NCBI GenBank assembly: GCA_016714565.1
Contig: JADKDM010000005.1
Location: forward strand, 171,176 to 235,175
Source: Candidatus Villigracilis propinquus
GTDB lineage: Bacteria; Chloroflexota; Anaerolineae; Anaerolineales; Villigracilaceae
Direction: 5' to 3'
Length of the DNA stretch: 64,000 bases
A program made the position numbers and the translations under genes. The notes beneath the pieces were generated by a model that was not told the DNA's origin, made no database searches, and saw only the letters and a list, made by a program, of their open reading frames with translations. Positions 60,963 through 64,000 of the stretch are shown here, in pieces (the stretch's first letter is position 1; the number at the start of each line of letters is the position of its first letter).

Positions 60963-63900
60963 ATGAGAGATAAGATGCCAAACCCCAATTTTGGGGCAAT
61001 GCGAATTGTTGGGCTCTATTTGCTAATCGGTTTTCTGTGGATATTGTTCTCAGACCAATTAGTGGATTTGCTTGTTTCCGATCAGGCATTATTTCATCAG
61101 ATCAGTACCTATAAAGGCTGGGGGTATGTGCTGATTACGGGGATGCTCTTATACTTTCTAATCAAAAATCATACAGACCGATCAATCGCAGGTGAAAAAT
61201 GGCTGCGCATGGCGTACGATGCGGCGGAAATAGGCGCATGGCAGCATGACCATGCGACGGGGCTTTTTCATTTTGATGAACGTACTCGAGTGCATCACGG
61301 GTTTAATAAAGGCGTATACGAAATACCTTTTACAGAGGTACTCGCACGTGTGCATTCGGATGACTTATTGCTGTTGGAAGAGGGAATCGTCAAAGCCACA
61401 GATCCGGCGTTCGGCGGCTATTATTCATCTGAATTCCGCATCATTCATGGGGATGGAAGTGTCCACTGGTTGGAGGTGGAGGCCCACGTCAGCTTTGAAG
61501 GAGTTGGGGAAAAACGCCGGCCAGTTTTAGGCGTAGGAACGAGCCGTGATATCACAGCATCTAAAAATGCCGACCTGCAGATCCATTATTTTGCGCGGCT
61601 GTACGCCGCGTTGAGTCAGATCAATCAGACGATCGTGCGCTGCAATGACCAGCAGGAATTGTTCGACTCCATTTGCCAGGTGGCCGTGGAGTTTGGAGAG
61701 TTCCGCCTCGCGTGGGTCGGTCTATTGGATGAAGAAACCGGCATCCTTATTCCGACGGCAGAACATGGGGCTGGGGGAAATAAATTCCCCTTTGAGAGGG
61801 TGGATCCGGGCAAACTCACCTTTCGCGATGAGTTGATCGGGCTGGCATTGCGCTCCGGCAGGGTGGAGATCTGTAACGATATTCAAGTTGACCACACATG
61901 ACGCACTGGCGTGAAATTGCCATGCATGACCATTATCGCTCTGCGGCAGTTGTACCCATCCGCCAGAATTCGCGAGTGATCGGTTTATTGAATCTGTATG
62001 CCGCGGATGCTGATTTTTTTATGGTGATGGAGGAACAAAAACTTCTCGAGGAAATGGGCATGGACATTTCCTTCGCATTGGATAACATGCAGGTGGAAAA
62101 ACAGCGTGAACAGGCCGTGAAGGAATTGATGGAGGCGGAGGAACGCTTTCAAAAGGCTTTTTATTCAGGCCCCGTGGGGCTTGCCATTACCCGTGGTTCA
62201 GATGGAGTGTATATTGATGTCAACCCGGCATTTTCCGAACTCGTCGGTTTCACCCGGGATGAGTTGATCGGTGAAACATCCCTCGGGTTGAATATTACAA
62301 CCCCGGCCCAGCGGCAGGATTATGTAAACTTGATGCGCGAGGAGGGGGCCATCCGCGATCGGGAAATGGTCTTGAGAAGCAAATCTGGTGAAATGCGGGT
62401 TGTACTTGGTTCCATGGAGGTCATTGAACTGAACCATGAAACTTGTGTGCTTTCCACCACCATAGACATTACCCGCCGGTTGGAGATGGAGGAGGAACTG
62501 CGCGAAATTGAACAGCGCTTCCGGCAGATCGCGGAAAACATCGAAGAGGTATTTTGGATCTTCGACCCGGTTGAAAAGAAAGAGGTGTATATCAGCCCCG
62601 CGTTTGAAAAGATATGGATGCGTTCCATTCAATCCTTTGTGGAGAAACCCGACCTGTTCTTTGAAAGCATCCTTCCTGAAGACCGCTCCTACGTTCGGGA
62701 GGTGACAGGCCGCCAGTCACGCGGCGAAAAACGGAAATGCAATACCGTATCTCCCGCCCGGATGGCTCCATCCGTTGGATATGGGATCATGGCTTCCCTA
62801 TCTTTGATGAACAGGGGAAGGTGATCCGGGTGGTCGCCATCCTCGCCGATATTTCAGAACGAAAAAAAGCGGAACTGGATTTGGTTGAACTGAACCAGAA
62901 CCTGGAACAACATGTAAATGAACGCACCGCCGAAGTTCAGGACTTGTACGAAAATGCGCCGGCAGGATAACACTCCCTGGATGTGAATGGCCTGATCGTT
63001 CGTATGAACCAAACAGAATTGGACTGGCTGGGGTATACCCGCGAAGAGGTCATCGGAGTTCAAAATCTTTACTGACCTGTAATTACCGCGGAAAGCAGGA
63101 AAAATTTTTTGAGAACTATCCCCACTTCAAGGAAGCGGGATGGATCAAGACCTTGAATTCGAGGTGGTGCGTAAGGATGGCAGCATCATCCCTGTTCTGC
63201 TCAATGGCACGGCCATATATAACGAACAGGGTGAGTTTGTCATGAGCCGTTCCACCTTCTTTGATATCACCGAACGCAAACAGGCTGAGTTGAAACTACA
63301 GGCTGCCAACATTGAGCTGGAGAAAGCTGCCAAATTAAAGGATGAGTTCCTTGCCAATATGAGCCACGAATTACGCACACCGCTCAATGCCATCATTGGC
63401 TTGAGCGAGTCTCTGAAATTGGCACCTACGGCGAACTTGCGCCGCGTCAGGAAAACATTCTGCGTGTGATCCACGAGAGCGGGAGCACCTGCTTGAATTG
63501 ATAAACGACATTCTTGACCTTTCCAAGATCGAGGCAGGTATGCTGGAAATACACGTATGAAACTGTCGACTTGAAGGCCGTATGCGAAGCATCCCTGCTC
63601 ATGGTGAATGAAGCTGCGCGCAAAAAGAATTGCAGATTTCCAACTCCATCACCGATCAGATCCAAGCCATTAAGGCTGATAAACGCCGTCTCAAGCAAAT
63701 GATCGTTAATTTGCTGAGCAATGCAGTCAAGTTCACACCTCAATTCGGAAGTGTTGGGTTGGAAATCCTGCCTGAAAATGACCACGCCATTCGGTTTACA
63801 GTTTGGGATACCGGTATTGGCATCTCCGGCGAGCAGCTTGAAAATTTATTCAAGCCATTTGTCCAGGTGGATAGCTCTCTCTCCAGAAAATTTGAGGGCA

Positions 63901-64000
63901 CGGGGCTGGGGCTGGCGCTTGTCCGTCAATTGGCCGAAATACACAATGGCAGCGTTGGTGTGGAAAGCACGCCCGGAAAAGGCAGCAACTTTTACTTCAT
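60963..64000 (+). pseudogene. Membrane PAS/GAF hybrid-type sensor histidine kinase with many frameshifts; 3' end outside window
   Basis: ATG 60963 follows AAGGA. Two membrane helices (YLLIGFLWILFSDQLVD and YVLITGMLLYFLI) precede a PAS/PAC (near 60-180), a GAF domain split near 61897, a PAS (FYSGPVGLAITRGSDGVY), another PAS split near 62730, a further PAS with breaks near 62967, 63075 and 63130, then HisKA (EFLANMSHELRTPLNAIIG) and HATPase (NLLSNAVKFTPQ, DTGIGISGEQLE, GTGLGLALVRQLAEI) separated by breaks near 63418, 63475, 63555 and 63630. All domain motifs remain legible, so single-base errors are a simple explanation. The gene continues past 64000; receivers or other domains may follow. Confidence 0.75.

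Overview
The window looks like chromosomal DNA from a filamentous-type Chloroflexi (Anaerolineae/Anaerolineales-like) bacterium. That placement is inferred from the 16S rRNA, the hrcA-grpE-dnaK-dnaJ-prmA order, the richness in multi-GAF sensor kinases, class III cyclases and Ser/Thr kinases, a homodimeric pyruvate:ferredoxin oxidoreductase, and a corrinoid activation cluster. I see no insertion sequence, prophage or CRISPR array.

Layout: 0-10 kb holds a PfkB-type kinase end, an M20 peptidase, a zinc-ribbon membrane protein, a GAF-PAS-adenylate cyclase, a transglutaminase-like membrane protein and a PAP2 phosphatase (both broken by indels), and a Ser/Thr kinase fused to a TolB-like propeller. 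10.2-15.3 kb is the CIRCE-controlled heat-shock operon hrcA-grpE-dnaK-dnaJ. 15.3-21.4 kb carries a Nudix hydrolase, prmA, a lamin-tail protein, dnaX-ybaB-recR and a glycosyltransferase. 21.4-27.05 kb is a complete rRNA operon (two promoters, 16S, tRNA-Ile, tRNA-Ala, 23S, 5S, terminator) with visible RNase III-type processing stalks.

27.06-38.07 kb is the most unusual part: a tightly coupled minus-strand operon of six genes with its own promoter. In order of transcription they are an SPFH/coiled-coil protein, a protein I do not recognise, a hybrid kinase with two N-terminal S1 (RNA-binding) repeats, a 1273-residue receiver-multiGAF histidine kinase, a receiver domain joined to a choline/aminoglycoside-kinase-like domain (N-terminal part disrupted by indels), and a STAND-like ATPase. 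Stops and starts overlap or nearly touch along most of it. I do not recognise this combination as a named system.

38.1-47.5 kb: an HD-type protein, rpsU-infA with a leader hairpin, a dihydroorotate-dehydrogenase-like flavoprotein coupled to PFOR, a small NDT-like protein with a Nudix ADP-sugar hydrolase, a LysM lipoprotein. 46.1-52.3 kb is a self-contained phosphorelay: a 1594-residue six-GAF hybrid kinase with two receivers, an HPt protein and a receiver-cyclase. 52.4-56.9 kb is a corrinoid/methyl-transfer cluster (UroD-family methyltransferase, homocysteine S-methyltransferase, ASKHA-type corrinoid reductive activator, small companion protein). 57-64 kb holds a damaged OmpR-type regulator and kinase, a damaged esterase lipoprotein, an intact HI0933-type flavoprotein, and a PAS/GAF histidine kinase with many frameshifts that runs off the window.

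Two patterns cut across the window. First, many short intergenic gaps are filled with imperfect hairpins made of repeated degenerate words, several word families recurring at distant sites. Second, indels are clustered (4.5-7.3, 29.5-29.8, 57.3-59.5, 61.9-64 kb) while very long neighbouring genes are uninterrupted; this is either local consensus error or real decay, and the sequence alone cannot decide.
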